Origin: Streptomyces speibonae
Lineage (GTDB): Bacteria; Actinomycetota; Actinomycetes; Streptomycetales; Streptomycetaceae
Assembly (NCBI GenBank): GCA_000715605.1
Contig: KL568614.1
Span: 66,585-72,477, forward strand
DNA length: 5,893 nt
Reading direction: 5' to 3'
Part shown: positions 5,877 to 5,893 of the stretch, in pieces
Layout: each line of letters opens with the position of its first letter
How positions within the stretch are numbered: position 1 is the stretch's first letter
Notes under the pieces: generated by a model
The model's database searches: none
What the model was told of the DNA's origin: nothing
Seen by the model: the letters and a program-made list of their open reading frames with translations, nothing else
Translations under genes and position numbers: made by a program

Positions 5877-5893
5877 CTGTCTCTTATACACAT
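5877..5893. other. Nextera/Tn5 mosaic-end adapter remnant
   Basis: CTGTCTCTTATACACAT is identical to the first 17 bases of the 19 bp Tn5 mosaic end used in tagmentation libraries, ending exactly at the window edge. It is AT-rich, unlike everything around it. On the minus strand it translates to MCIRDR or MYKRQ depending on frame, prefixes known from contaminated database proteins. It is technical and should be trimmed; it is not a transposon insertion. Confidence 0.97.

Noticed and set aside
4061..5893. A 610-residue minus-strand reading frame starting MCIRDR
   Set aside because: It starts inside the sequencing adapter and runs antisense through the intact dehydrogenase gene. Its composition is that of a shadow frame in high-GC DNA.
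5877..5893. A Tn5-like transposon end inserted in the ligase gene
   Set aside because: The match is the engineered library mosaic end and stops exactly at the window edge, which is the usual pattern of adapter read-through at a contig end.

Overview
The window is chromosomal DNA from a very GC-rich actinomycete, most probably a Streptomyces. The signs are near-universal G or C at third codon positions, GTG as well as ATG starts, no TTA leucine codons noticed, and close resemblance to the Streptomyces pca locus. I found no mobile element, CRISPR array, tRNA or rRNA. The last 17 bases are not genomic: they are the Tn5/Nextera mosaic-end adapter, so the right edge is a contig end with untrimmed adapter.

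Left part (1-2648, minus strand): the head of a protocatechuate catabolic operon, read right to left as pcaI, pcaJ, pcaH, pcaG. PcaG is cut by the left edge. PcaH and PcaG form the Fe(III) dioxygenase that opens the protocatechuate ring. PcaI and PcaJ form the CoA-transferase that activates 3-oxoadipate near the end of the same branch of the beta-ketoadipate pathway. The genes are packed with 1-4 nt overlaps or a 5 nt gap, which suggests one transcript with translational coupling. The thiolase gene pcaF, which sits between pcaJ and pcaH in S. coelicolor as I recall it, is absent from that position.

Control region (2649-2791): it separates the operon from a divergent MarR-family gene matching PcaV, the protocatechuate-responsive repressor. 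It holds two near-identical 12 bp palindromes centred 65 bp apart, a plausible pcaI promoter whose -10 abuts the first palindrome, and a perfect GC-rich inverted repeat in that promoter's spacer. The second palindrome lies just upstream of the pcaV start. The layout suggests repression of pcaI and autoregulation of pcaV.

Right part (3257-5876): a DUF3048 (YerB-like) lipoprotein gene converges on pcaV. A divergent zinc-dependent, formaldehyde-dehydrogenase-like alcohol dehydrogenase follows, then the C-terminal end of an ATP-dependent DNA ligase on the minus strand. The ligase is broken only by the adapter junction. None of these three is clearly part of the pca system, although the dehydrogenase could in principle relate to formaldehyde released upstream of protocatechuate.

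The genes are known families. I see no convincing undescribed system; the most informative parts are the pcaI-pcaV control region and the altered gene order.
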